A DNA stretch of 64,000 bases. Origin: Acanthosepion lycidas. Taxonomy: Eukaryota; Mollusca; Cephalopoda; Sepiida; Sepiidae. The notes beneath the pieces were generated by a model that did no database searches, was not told the DNA's origin, and saw nothing but the letters and a program-made list of their open reading frames with translations. Positions 34,413 to 46,675 of this stretch are shown in pieces (the stretch's first letter is position 1; each line of letters opens with the position of its first letter). Made by a program: the position numbers and the translations under genes. The stretch spans positions 159,455,192 through 159,519,191 of the forward strand of contig OZ010571.1 of the NCBI GenBank assembly GCA_963932145.1. Reading direction: 5' to 3'.

Positions 34413-35341
34413 TAGGGTCCTCCATTAGGTCACTTAAAAAAGCAGCATATCACAATGAATAAAGGTCCATAAATCAACGGAAAAAAATTGTCTCGATATG
34501 TTTATGTTGTTATGAAGAGGAAAGACCAAAGTATTTTTTAAATATTTTTTGAAATTTTTTACTCCTTTCTAGCACGTAGAACATTTTGGTTAAAAATTTT
34601 TTTTTTTTTTTTTTTTTTGCGACAGCGCAAGAAAAGTAAAAAAAGGTTGGTTTCATTTTGCGCTTTTCCCCGAGGAAAACACACATTAATTAGGAAATTC
34701 TTGCAAAAATCAAGTAATTGTCGGATTTTAATGTAAGTTTCAGGACTTATTCAGAAATGAATTAAATTATTTTTGAATTTTTTTTCTTTCAGAAAATCTT
34801 GTTAAAAAGAGGGGTTTTTTTTAACATGTTTCCACCCACTTACATATTTTCATGAAATTTCGAGAAATTAAATCTTCATGCGCGGGATTTGTTTTATTAG
34901 TTATAACCAGGACTCTTTGTAGAAAGTAAATCAGTTTTTGTTTTTGTTTTTTTGTAAAACAGTACCCGGTTTCATAGAAAATCTGCTTTGAATTATAAAA
35001 AAAAAATGTTAAAAAGTATGACATTAATTAATTAGAAAAGCTTTCACCTGTTTTTGTAAATACGTTATATTAAGGACATTATTTTGTGAAGAAATAAAAA
35101 AAAATTTAAATTTAAGAAAATGTCCGCTTTTAAGAAAATTAAACAAAAATCGAGCATATATTTGACATTCCAATCTATATAATTTCTATCTGAAAGACAC
35201 CATATGTTACTTACTGTAAGTAATAAATTTAATGCTTTCAATTAATAACAACATATTGAGACAAAACTTTGTTTTTGTTGATTTGAGCCTTTCTTTAATC
35301 GTGATATGCTGCTTTTTTACGTAACCTAATGGAGGACCCTA
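34413..35341. mobile_element. Non-autonomous hAT-type element, 929 bp
   Basis: Terminal inverted repeats begin TAGGGTCCTCCATTAGG and stay alignable for about 100 bp (AAAAAAGCAGCATATCAC is identical in both). Adjacent 8-bp flanks are CTTTACAA (34405-34412) and CCCTACAA (35342-35349), six of eight identical. Eight-bp duplications and termini of the form YARNG fit the hAT superfamily. The interior is AT-rich with only short frames, so it depends on another element for movement. A stretch near 34690-34790 is related, in inverse orientation, to 43610-43715. Confidence 0.75.
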
Positions 35342-35354
35342 CCCTACAAATTTT

Positions 35355-37505
35355 GCAATAAAATTTTCGAATTCAATTTTCGGAATTTTTGCAAATGGAA
35401 ATAGGGACGTAAATCTGTCCTTCTTGGTGAATTTGTAATATGCGAATATAGATTTCTGTATATGGAACATCTTGCAGTCAAACAGTTTTTCTTGCAGAAC
35501 CTTTCACATAACTTTTTGGTTAGAAACCAATATCTTTTATGTAAAGTTACCAGCATTTCGTGGAAATTTCAGTATTAATACAAGGGAGAGAAATAATGCA
35601 TTACTTCGATAAAAATATTCTAATATTAGTTTCCTCCCTTTATTTGTAATAAAGCGAAAACAAAGTTACCTTAACAAATTGTTCATTTATTCATTTAAAT
35701 TCAGCAAACTCTACCTAAAAATTCCTTGCAGGTAATATCCACCATTATTTTTCGGACGCTCAAATCTATTCTTTGTATATTTTTATCCATTTTTTAAATT
35801 TCTTTAGGTGCAATCAATGTGAAAAGAGAAACCTCAATAAATATTTATTTTTTTTTTGTAAATAAAACATTATTACGCAAGGTCTAGGCCCTAGGGGAAT
35901 GTAATGATTTTCCACTATCCTGTTGTTAATTTAACAAGCCATATTGCGCTTGGAACCAATTATATCGCACAGCCCCACTTGCTAAATGATTGATAACGCC
36001 TTTTCACACTTGCTTCATTGAGGCCAGAATTTACGAGATAGAAATACGCTCAGAGCGTGTCGATATTCATGATAAAAGATTAAAAGAAATACTCAGGCGG
36101 AGAAAAACGCGTACATTTTTCAAAGCCAAAAACAACAGTGTTTTTTGACTTCTGATAATTTCTATCTAGAATGTGACGTGATCGTCAACTTGTGCACAAA
36201 TCCAACCTAGGAATATACCAACAGATGTCAGTATTTGATTTGAATTTGATATTCCTCCGTCCTCAGAAGGATTTGAAGGCAACAGTCTCGCAATGCACCA
36301 TGCGATCCCAATGACCAATAAATGATTTTATAGTACTCTATTTCAGATAGTTTGAAACACAGGAACGGAAGCATTGACAGTAAAAAATGAATGTGTAGAT
36401 AAACACACATCTCGGCCCTCTCTTCAAGGAAAGAAGCCTTTGACAATAAATTACTGCAGTTAATCCTTTTCCAATATCTCCAGTCTATTATTCTCCAAAT
36501 GGAAGTTGGGAACGCACCTAACGCCGAGTGTCTGTCTATCCAACTCAAGAATCAAGAGATGTGATAACTTCATTGCGAGTTCAATCTCGAACCAATATGG
36601 TAGAAAATCATCATGGTTAATTTTGCCCTCACCATTATTATCTTACACAATATGAGTTATTTGCTGCCTTCCTCAATCTCAGAATTGATCGTTACATGTA
36701 GATGGGATTGGCGGACAATACTTTGGTAATGTGACAGGAGTAGGTAATGTAATTTTGCGAAAGAGCGAGGTTCACATTCAACTTGCTAAGACAACCCACA
36801 GGCCGTTATTGACGCTTTCTGCTTCCATATTCCTAATGCTTTTTATCAATCTAAATTATAATACAAAATATATTCGTTTATAAGTTAAGGTTTTTAAATT
36901 ATTTTTAAGCAAAAAAGTGAGGAACGAGAAGAGCTAATAACAAGATTGAGACGTAAGAAATATTCCCCAGTTCAAAATACAAGGAAAAGTTGGTGAATCT
37001 GATGACCAGAAATTTTACTAAGACAGAACTCCACTTTTTTCAGTTAAATGTAAAATTTTGTATTAAATTAAAACACCCAGACTCTTCTTTGGCAAAATTG
37101 GATAATGAGAGAAAATTCAGTCTTTAAATTAAACCAAGAATTCAAAGATCAAGACCAACATATTTACAAACTTTTTACTTTAAATTGATTTTTAGTTTTA
37201 TATTCTGCTACTGGAGATTTATACAATATTAGCTTTGTTCTGACAAGTATGTGTAATAGCTTCGGTTTTAAGCAAACTTGACTAAAGATGCATCAATAAT
37301 TCTGTAGTCTAGTGACAAAAGTATTTTACAAAAAAAAAAAAAAAAATAATAATAATAATAATATAACCTAAAGCTTCTCTAATGATACACATTAAGAACA
37401 GTAGACAGCAAAAATGACAGAACTTATCAGTATTCAATTGTATCAGACTGACTAGTCCACTTATTGAGATCATGATATAAAACCATGATTTTTATTTTCA
37501 GTTAA
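35355..37505. other. Intergenic, no gene seen
   Basis: AT-rich. Near 36500-36590 a GC-richer patch has a GAGTTCAATCTCG stretch like a B box and may be a worn SINE. A poly-A/(AAT)n tract lies at 37330-37362. The 106-residue minus-strand frame at 36228-36548 starts on TTG and shows no domain. Confidence 0.45.
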
Positions 37506-37509
37506 TCTA

Positions 37510-37588
37510 TTAGGTTGGTGCAAAAATAATATCGTTTTTGACGTATTTTTTAACGTCAAAAAACGATTTTATTTTTGCACCAACCTAA
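37510..37588. mobile_element. Palindromic mariner MITE, copy 2
   Basis: 79 bp, flanked by TA at 37508-37509 and 37589-37590. Ends TTAGGTTGGTGCAAAAATAA in both orientations. It differs from the 33.76-kb copy at only a few positions, so the two are recent siblings. Confidence 0.93.
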
Positions 37589-39733
37589 TAATTCACTTTT
37601 ACCATCTTCCATTTATTAGTTCTTTGTTTAATCACATAAATATATCCAACAAAGCCCTTATATTTACAGAATATTGTGAATCAATGCCTAAATAAAAATT
37701 GCTATTGCTTAGCTGAACTGTGAGACATTTTCCTGTAAAAGCTATAGCAGAATTTACAATAAATGACAACAAGCCTCCACTTGGATGGGAGGTTGACCCA
37801 AAGATGATAACAACCAAGAGATTAATTTCATTCTCAGGCAAAATTCCCAAACTCAAATTTGACTGTTGACCTTTTCCAATTGAGGAAGGAGAAAAGGGGA
37901 TGGTGTGAAAACTGACAAGAAATGTGCCAAAAGCTTTCAGGGCTGGAACTTTAAAAGCTTGGGAAAGTGAAGAGGAAAAAAACAGACAGAAAGAAGGTTA
38001 AATGTTTGTGTATAATTGTGAAATAACTTTCTTCCACTTTTATAAGCAAAAAAATAATGTGGTAAAAAATTATCAATGTCAGAGATTTGAAAAGAAATGC
38101 TGTGGCAGTTGGAAAGTTTGTTTCACTGTTTTCACGAGGAAAATGTAAAGTTCAACTTGACTATAGTCATAAAAGTTTGGTCATGTGTCATGACTATTAT
38201 AATTACTCCATACCTTTGGCCAATTATGTCCATCATCGTTTGTAATCTTATTTGTCAATATGACCTTTGGCCTTCCTTATACATGTTAACAAAGTCAAAG
38301 ATTGAAGATTGATAAACACAAGTTACATAAACCATTTAAAAATCTAATCAAATGTTGAGCAATTACACACACACACACACACACACACAACCTTTGTTTT
38401 GTTTTTTAAGTTACTTGAGTAAAACTATTTTCATCATACAAGTTTTTCTTCAAATAATGTCACAGAGTAAAAATGATCTTTTTCTTCTATATGAATATTT
38501 TTCTGATAATTTTCCTTTTTTCAAATAAAAATCTAGTTATAAAAATTAAATTTAATCCAAGGAAGATGTTAAATTAATCAAATTGTCTAATGACATGAAA
38601 ATCTTTTCTTCATTGAAATCAATTTTATTCAATCTACAAGTGAAAACAAATATTTGTATTATTGACAAAAGTCAATATTTATCTAACATTTCAAGTAAAT
38701 ATGATCTGATATTTTTTGTCTGATTCATATCAGACCAAACATTCCTTTCTACAGACAATTCTATAATCAATCCTTTACAATGGAATAAACTGCCAGTATT
38801 TAAGCCCTTTGCTAAAAGGAATGAGTGTCTTTAAAAAGTCATTTTTGCAATATGATTTATTTGAAGACTAATTGAAATAAAAACAAAAGCACCAAAGAAA
38901 ACTTATGAGTAGAATTTGAGTTGATTTTATAATTCACATTAACCACAAACAACAAACTGACAATTTTATGCTGGTAGTTTATAAAAAAATACTTTGCTGG
39001 AATGACAATGATACTATCATAAATAGTTCTGTTAAAAATAAAACTGAAAAATTGAAATATAATAGGAGGCAGCTAAAATATACATAAATGAAATGAAATA
39101 AAAAAATCTGAGCTACCATATAAGATGGTCAGCGATTTGTCATCAAATAAAAAAAAAATAAAAATAAAATCAACAGCACAAAAAGTTGAGAAGAGGTTAA
39201 AAGTGATGCTGATAATGATACCTGCAATGACAATTTGTTTCTGCTTTTAAAAAACCAAAACAAAAAAACTGTTGTTTGCAGGGTTTGTTATCCAGAGAAT
39301 TTGCAATAGTCTTAGCCCAGTCTCAAAATTCTTCACTTGTAAATTAGGAAAAGTACAAAATTTTGAGTGATGAACCATTTGGCTCCAAATTTTCTCACAA
39401 TTCAAAACCAGTAACAATCTTGATTTAGATACAACACACACACAGTGAAGAGGAAATATTGCATTTCCCATGAGAGATTTATTTTCAAACTGCTTACTCT
39501 ATTCACAAAGTTTATTTTGACCATTTTCATTTATTCATTGGTTAATATGGTTTTTGATGATTAAATTCAGATGGTTCAGTTGATCCGTTTTAATTGGTTG
39601 ACCATTTAAAAGAAAATATTGTGTACTATTGGGAAAACTGTATTTAGTTGCAAATGAATTGCTTTAGGCAGCCTTGTCTGCCACAAATTGTTCATCTGCC
39701 ATTGATCCTAGTAAATTGTTTATTGCTTTTGTG

Positions 39734-39764
<31 letters not shown>

Positions 39765-39952
39765 CAATTAAAATGTTTTGAATAAATCAATATTTCAGCT
39801 TTAAACTGTATTTTTGTAACTTTTTATGCCGTAAAATTATAATAATCAAAAATTTTGTAATTTTTTCAAATGTCATATTTAAAGGATTTTTTTTTAGCAA
39901 AAAATGTCATTTTACCCTGCAAATATCTAAAACATTACACAATTTAATTAAA

Positions 39953-39996
<44 letters not shown>

Positions 39997-42264
39997 GGTT
40001 GCCATCAATATTGGTTTAACAAAGAAAAATATTTCAAATACAGCTTTTCTTGTTTGTTAATCACATGTTTTTCCAGTTTCACTTATCTTAAGCTTGTTTG
40101 ATGAGCAAAATGTTATCATATACGCAGTTGTTTGACCTATATAGTTAACAATAAGCCAAAATATTATTATCTAACAAAAAAAGATATTTTTAAGGTTATT
40201 TGATTTACAATTTTATTTTTATTTTCATGACAAATTATATTTTTAAAATGTTGTCATTTTTTATCTAAATCAATCTGCAAGCCCTGAAAATGACCAAGAA
40301 ATGATTTGACATTTTGTCTATCTCTACAAAACCTTTGAGAAAAAATGTTCAATGAAAGCAAAGATTTTTGGGTCAGCTGTAAATTTAGTTTAGCAGTCAA
40401 CAAAAAGTTTGATTCATTTGTAGGCTACAAGAAACCTTCTGAAAAAAAACTATTATTAAAATCAGAAGATAGCCTTTTAATCCAATAAGAATGAATTATC
40501 TGTAGCTTCATAAAACTGTTTGAAAGAAAAATACAATTCTTACTTTTTCACTAACTGATAATAAATGAAAAAGTTTTTGAAAGGTTACAAAAAATAAAAT
40601 ATGCTACCATGGTAATTCTACCCTGGAATTCTGCAGAAGAAACTACATTAGTGACATCAACATTTTGCAAGGGAAATGTTTTGGCTGATTCAACTAAAGA
40701 TATTTCATTATAAATGGTTGTAATGTAAACTTTATCCAAACCAGAGGACAATTACAACTATTTTCAGAAATGTGACATTTACCAAACTCGGCAGAATTTT
40801 AACAAACAAACAATTCTCTCATAACAAGATAAAGCTGTTCAATTTAAAAAGTTGAACAACAATGACTTTTTTTTTTTTTTTTTTGTAGAGTTCATAGAAC
40901 TTGATAAAAAAAAAAAGGTTTTCTAAAGTTCAAATTGCAACACTTTTAACCCCTAGGACAAAAGAAAGTTTTTTCTTCCATTTTAGTCACATGGATAAAT
41001 TTTGGCCTCAAAAGAAACCAAATAAGAAAAAAAATTTCCTAAACAAAGATTCTTTTTTTTTTAACATAAAAGTAACTTGCATATTTTTTTTATATTTTTC
41101 ATACATTTTACATTCAATATACTGAGGTGCAAAAATCATAGACACATATTTCACACATGCTTATGTTATAGTGCAATTACTAGAGATCCACTCTTTCTTA
41201 ACAATAATTTCATCAAGTGGAACCAAGTAGGATTGACAATAAGAAAGAAACAAAATTAAACAGAAAAATAAAATCAATAGAAAAATATCCATAAATTAAA
41301 AGTTTTCATTAAAAATATTACATCAAACAATGTCCTTGGTTTAAAACAACTTTAGAGTCAAAAACCAGGTCTATTTAAAACTTTGTTTTAAAAAGGTACA
41401 GAAAATAATGAGAACTAACATCATTCTTTGATTTTTTACGTGAAAAGCCAAAACAAAAATGGGTGTTTTTTTTTAAATTGAAGCAATTTAAAAAAGAAAG
41501 CAATTTTTATTGACAAACACAGCAACAAGAGAGAGTGACCTTTGTTTAGCTTTCATGTAGATTGACCAAAGGATCCTAACTATATGTTGCAAAGAGTAAA
41601 CAGATTTGCAAAACTAAATGAAGATGATATCTTTAATAAGATTCATCAAGTAGTTTAAAAATAGAAAGCACAATTATAAAAAAGTTTTTCATTAAAAATT
41701 GTTAAAATTAAAAAATGGAATTTTAAATTTTTTTTTTTTTTTTTTTTTTTAAACAAAATAAAAATTTACAAAAACTGGATGAAAATAGAATTATTCTAGA
41801 AAATAAATTTTTAGAAAGAATATGTATTTTAATGAAAATAATCAATTATTAAAACTTAAGAAGCTTTAATGAACTAACTTACTCCATGTCGTCGAGCAAG
41901 AGAATATCGACAGAATAAATACGATTAAAAATAGATGGGGAGAATGCAATATTACTGATTAAAAAGCCTTAAGGAACTCCCTTGTGGCAGTTATATTGTC
42001 AAGTTAAGGAAAGGTGTGTCTTAACACTTGTTCTTGGATAAGTTTGTCCATTTCCTATTGAAAGACAGTAACACCTTTCATCACACTGAATGGCAGTCTA
42101 CAGTACTAATATAGCCTTCCTATTAGCTACCAAAGCAGTAAAAAAAAAAAAAAAAAAAAAGAATTTAGCAGTAGATGTTTTACAGATCAAAGGTAGAAAA
42201 GACAGTGTACTTAGCTAGTTTACAATCTCTTCAATTGGTGGGAGAGGGTAAGCATATTTATTTA

Positions 42265-42299
42265 GGAAAATATTCTCCTTAATATGTTTTATTGAACTT
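42265..42299. repeat. 35-bp exact direct repeat, copy 1
   Basis: Starts GGAAAATATTCTCCTTAATA and ends TTATTGAACTT. It is identical to 43004-43038, 739 bp away, with unrelated flanks. Confidence 0.9.
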
Positions 42300-43003
42300 A
42301 TCCGACAGAATCCAACCACTAATTAAAAACAATAAAGTTTTAGAATGGTGAATTGAGCTGTCTGCTTTTGGCTATTACATAAGATATCAGCCTGAAAAAG
42401 ACAATGTTTAAATCACCAAAACTGGACCTTGACCCCAAACTCCACTATGGCAACAAAGGAATGGAAACACTGAATTAAAATGTTAAACAATTTCTTTAAA
42501 GAATGTGATGACACTACTCCAAACAAATTAAAATTGCTTGTTAGCTGCATTTCAATTTGAATTTACAAATACATAGAGTACTGTACTGCATATGAGATTG
42601 CTATTAACCTCCTAGAACAAGTATATGTTAAGTCAAATTTTTGCCAGCCACATTTTAGTTACCTATAACAGAAACCAGGCAAATCTCTGGAAGAATTCCT
42701 GTGAGAACTCCACAGACTGAATAAAAACTGTTTTTAAAATGGTGACTGCTGAACAGTACCAAGAACTTGTAAGGGGCGCATTTACTAATGGTTTAGTATC
42801 CTATATAATATGCCAGAGACTATTTTTAAGCTTAAAATATCGCAAAAATGCATTTCTTAACATGGCAGTAGCTGTTTATTTAAGGTGTTGACAGAAATAT
42901 CATTTTTTTCTATGGTGGACATATCTGTAAAATTTACTTGAGGAATATAACATGAGTGCCTTTTTTATATAATTTTTAACTATCCAGTAATCTTAAAAAT
43001 TTT

Positions 43004-43038
43004 GGAAAATATTCTCCTTAATATGTTTTATTGAACTT
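43004..43038. repeat. 35-bp exact direct repeat, copy 2
   Basis: Identical to 42265-42299 over 35 bases. The match ends abruptly on both sides. Confidence 0.9.
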
Positions 43039-43609
43039 TAGGTACTCTGGCTTTAAATTTACTATACTCTTATTTTCTGATAATGTCATGTACGGACATC
43101 CATATTTACAAAAATTAACATGTTTATACACACAAAACAAACTTCAAATTTTTTTAAATATTAAGGGTCAATGAATTTTAGCAAGCTTTTCTATTTATGA
43201 TTAATAAATAAGGTTTTTACTTAATAATGATATCACTTAACCAGTACAAATTAATACAGAAATTTAAAATATTTAAAACTTTATAAACTATTCTAATTAA
43301 AATTTTTAAAAATAAAAACAATTCTTGTAAAAATTCCTTATTCATAAAAAAGTTTTTTTTGTAAGACTGTACATATATCTTTATTTATAAAAACAATTAA
43401 AAGCTTTTCTAATTAAATAATGTGTTAGTCTTCTTATTGCATTTTTTATTTTACAATTCAGAGCAGATTTTCAGTAACTGGGCATCTAAAAAGGAATTGA
43501 CGATTTAAATTCTCCAAGGATAACTAAATATGATCATTAAGTGGTACAAAAATTAATTTCCCAAAATTTTCAAAAAATTAAATAAGTTGGGGTCTAACAT
43601 GTAAAAAAA

Positions 43610-43830
43610 AGAAAGGTTTTCAAAAGAAAGCATTTCTGAAATAATTTCATTCATTTCTGAATAAGTCCTGAAATTAAAACCTGACAATTATTTGATTTTT
43701 GCGGGAATTTCGAAATGAATGTTTTTCACCCCCCCAAAAAAATAGACACTGAAATTTCCTCTACTAATCTTTGGTCCCCACCCTGCTGATGCGAGAAAAA
43801 ACAAGATTTCTAACCAAAATTTTGAATGTT
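43610..43830 (-). repeat. Fragment related to the interior of the hAT-type element
   Basis: Reverse complement matches 34555-34800 in blocks: CAGGACTTATTCAGAAATGA and TTGCAAAAATCAA-TAATTGTC with GGATTTTAAT, plus GAACATT and TTTTGGTTA-AAAT further out. Divergence is high, with indels. Confidence 0.55.
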
Positions 43831-44749
43831 CTAAAATAAAAAGGATAAAAAAATATAATAATCAAAATGTCTTTTGGTCCTTCAACTCAATAATACCAAT
43901 CAATTTTGATGATAAAACTTTTTTATTAAGTTTGGAGTATGTTTTCATCATTGTGTGCTCATTTGCTTTTAGCAAATCTGTGGAGGTGCCTATGTATATT
44001 GATATCAATAATAGAATTGCCTGAAAAATGGAGTGATTTTTTTTTTTTTTTTGTAGATGGGGAGTTTTAACGTTACAATTCCTTCTTTCTGCCAAGTCAC
44101 CCAGAAAATATTTTATTTTTACAAAAGTAAAACAAGGACAGTACAATCATGGTAGCCTAAAAAAAAAGTGATAAAAGAAGAATTGTGACAAGCACAAGAA
44201 GAATGATGACATTTTTAGTTGTATGAGAAAATACCTTTCACCAGAATGAATAACAATTTGGAGAACAAAATTAGACCACACTCCACAGGTTCTTGTGTGT
44301 ATGCATTCCTAAACATTTCATTTATGGGTATTTTTAAACAAGTAATTTTGTATAAACAGAAACTACTAAATAAATAACTACACTACAGTGCTTGATTCCC
44401 CAAATTTGAGAGATAATAAATGTCTATTCACAAGGATCAAAAAAATATTTATTAGTTTAATTACTCTGCAATATCTTATTTTTACAAGATTAAATTTCAG
44501 AAAATGTAGCCATAATAAAATAAAAAAAAAAGAAACTAAGTATGCGTGTGTGTTATGTTTGCAAATCTCACTGTGACTGTGTATTTGGTAGATTTTCCAA
44601 TGAAGAACCCTCTCTTGCATATCAAACAGAAATTATTTAAAACAAAAAAAAAACAAAACAAAAAAAAATAGCAATTTAAGAGAGAAATAGATATTTTTCG
44701 AAAAGGAATCACTTAGACAAGCTCAAAATATCAAACTTGGTTAAAACTT

Positions 44750-44797
44750 TTAACATTTTGACCAATTTCTTTTAAAAGAAATTGGTCAAAATGTTAA
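44750..44797. repeat. 48-bp perfect palindrome without spacer
   Basis: The left half starts TTAACATTTTGACCAATTTC and its 24 bases are followed directly by their exact reverse complement. The symmetry stops at the next base on both sides. No target duplication or element termini are evident. Confidence 0.95.
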
Positions 44798-45913
44798 TTG
44801 AAAATCAAAATTGTTTCCCTCCAAAAATCAAAGGAAAAAAAACACATTCAAAAAAAAAAAAAAAAAAAAAAAAAATGTTTTTTATACTTGGATTCATATT
44901 CTGACCGTTACAGAAAGAAACGAAAAAGTTTAATTTTTTACATCAACAGGAAGACAATTTCCTATTGTTTTTGTTTGATCAAAAATTATACAAGATAACG
45001 TGACCAAACACACCACCCTGCCAATAATGAGATACAATTTTTTTTAAATCATTATAGAACTTCTTAAAAATCAGTGTTTGCTTTTCTTAAAGAAATTCAG
45101 CATATGTGACGATATCTGTTTTGTAAGTGCAAAAAAAAAAAAAGAAAGAATGTACTGTCTGTCTGTAGTAATAATAGGAAGTCAAATAAAAAAAGATAAA
45201 AATGATTTTTCTACAAGAACAGAATAAAGTTAAAAGTAAAACCCAAAAAAACTTCTAGGAAATAAAAAGATAATTTACAAACATCCAGTTCTATTAATTA
45301 TTTGAGATTTTTAACAGAAATTTAAAAAGAAATCACCAAGTAATGATTCAACGCAGAAGAGAAAAATTCAAAAATCTGATTAAATAAAATTTAAAATGAG
45401 AAAATTCTTGTGAAGACTGGAAATCAAACCGTTTGAAACACTGACAAAAACTTATTTTCTACCCAAATCTTTGAAAATTTGAATAATATTTGTTGTGTAG
45501 ATTAAAAAAAAAAGATGGTAGTAATTTTAATAATTTGTTTGTACGATTACTAAATGTTTGTTCATTGAATTACTAATAAATGAATTTATTAGTTGATTTA
45601 CAAGAAAAACTAGCAACTTGGAGAATTTAAATAAAAGATTCTTTTCGTTCGCTTATTAAAGAAAGAAATGTTTATGACAAGAAAAATTAATTTTCAATTT
45701 TCATAAAGTAAAAATATAATTTCATATCCTATGACTACCCAACTAGGAGAGGAAAAAAGTCAATATTACAAAATAACTAAACGATAGCTAAATGCAAAAC
45801 ACCTAATCGTTTTACACTACAGTATTTTTAGTTTGGTGCAGGTCTGTTCCACTTTTTTGTATTTTATTTAATTTTGAGGTTTTTGGTTGAATTAAATAAA
45901 TTTTAGTTTTTAC

Positions 45914-45944
<31 letters not shown>

Positions 45945-46624
45945 CAGAAAAAAATCCGATGTAAGGGAGATAAATCATTGTTTGTCACGTAAAAATCGTT
46001 TGAAATGCTAAAAACAGACTGTTCCCCCCCTCTACAAAAAATAGTTTTATTCCCCCATCAACAGAATTATTGAAAAGTATTGATTTTTTATCAGATTTTT
46101 GTATTGTGAAAGTCAACAAAAAATTCGTAAAATAATAATTTCCATTAAAATTTTAACTTTAAATAATTTTCAAATTTCTAAAATAAAATGAAATTTTAAA
46201 GACTGAGATTTCCTGACAAAATTTCATTTTATTTAGAATCAAATTTATTCAAAAACAAAAAAAAACGTCCGTGATTTTAAAAAGTTAAACGAAATTTTTT
46301 TTAGTCTCCACATAAAAACAAAATAAAAATTAAAAATATAATTAAAAAACTAATTTTTTGTTCATTTAACAACTTCTCTTTCTTTACACAAAAAAAAAAA
46401 TGAAAAAAACAATGTTTTTGTAGTTCCAATTATTAATTAAAGTAAAAAAACTGTTTATTTTTGTGCCCAAACCATTTTTCATTTATTTTTTAAGCTTCAA
46501 TATTTTTAACAGCCCAATATTTGTAATAACATTGAAACGGTGGAATTGTTTAATTTAGAAAAAATTGTAGTACTTACACTGAAAAAAAAAAAAAAAAAAA
46601 AAGGTTATTTTTTATTGTTGTCGA

Positions 46625-46675
46625 TTTTTTTTTTTTTAATATAATCACTAAGTTATTTATTTATTTATTTTATTA
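46625..46675 (-). terminator. Poly(A) signals and A tract after the AIG1-like gene
   Basis: On the minus strand the 25 bases after the stop codon contain overlapping AATAAA hexamers. An uninterrupted run of 13 A (46637-46625) follows about 38 nt after the stop. This is either a very short 3' UTR with its genomic A tract, or the poly(A) tail of a retrocopied mRNA. Confidence 0.55.

Larger units (their letters stand above)
37595..46650. other. 9-kb AT-rich gene-free block with poly-A and poly-T runs
   Basis: Strongly AT-rich with many homopolymer runs (for example A runs at 39736-39761, 42139-42160, 44850-44873 and 46582-46601; T runs at 40868-40884, 41729-41750 and 45919-45943), a CA repeat at 38364-38389 and a TA tract at 39958-39993. 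Apart from 43610-43830 (related to the hAT-type element) no transposon coding sequence was seen. It lies downstream of the AIG1-like gene. It could include an alternative long 3' UTR or non-coding RNA, but nothing in the sequence shows transcription. Confidence 0.5.

Noticed and set aside
36228-36548. 106-residue minus-strand frame
   Set aside because: Starts on TTG, no domain, and overlaps a GC-richer patch that looks like a worn SINE.
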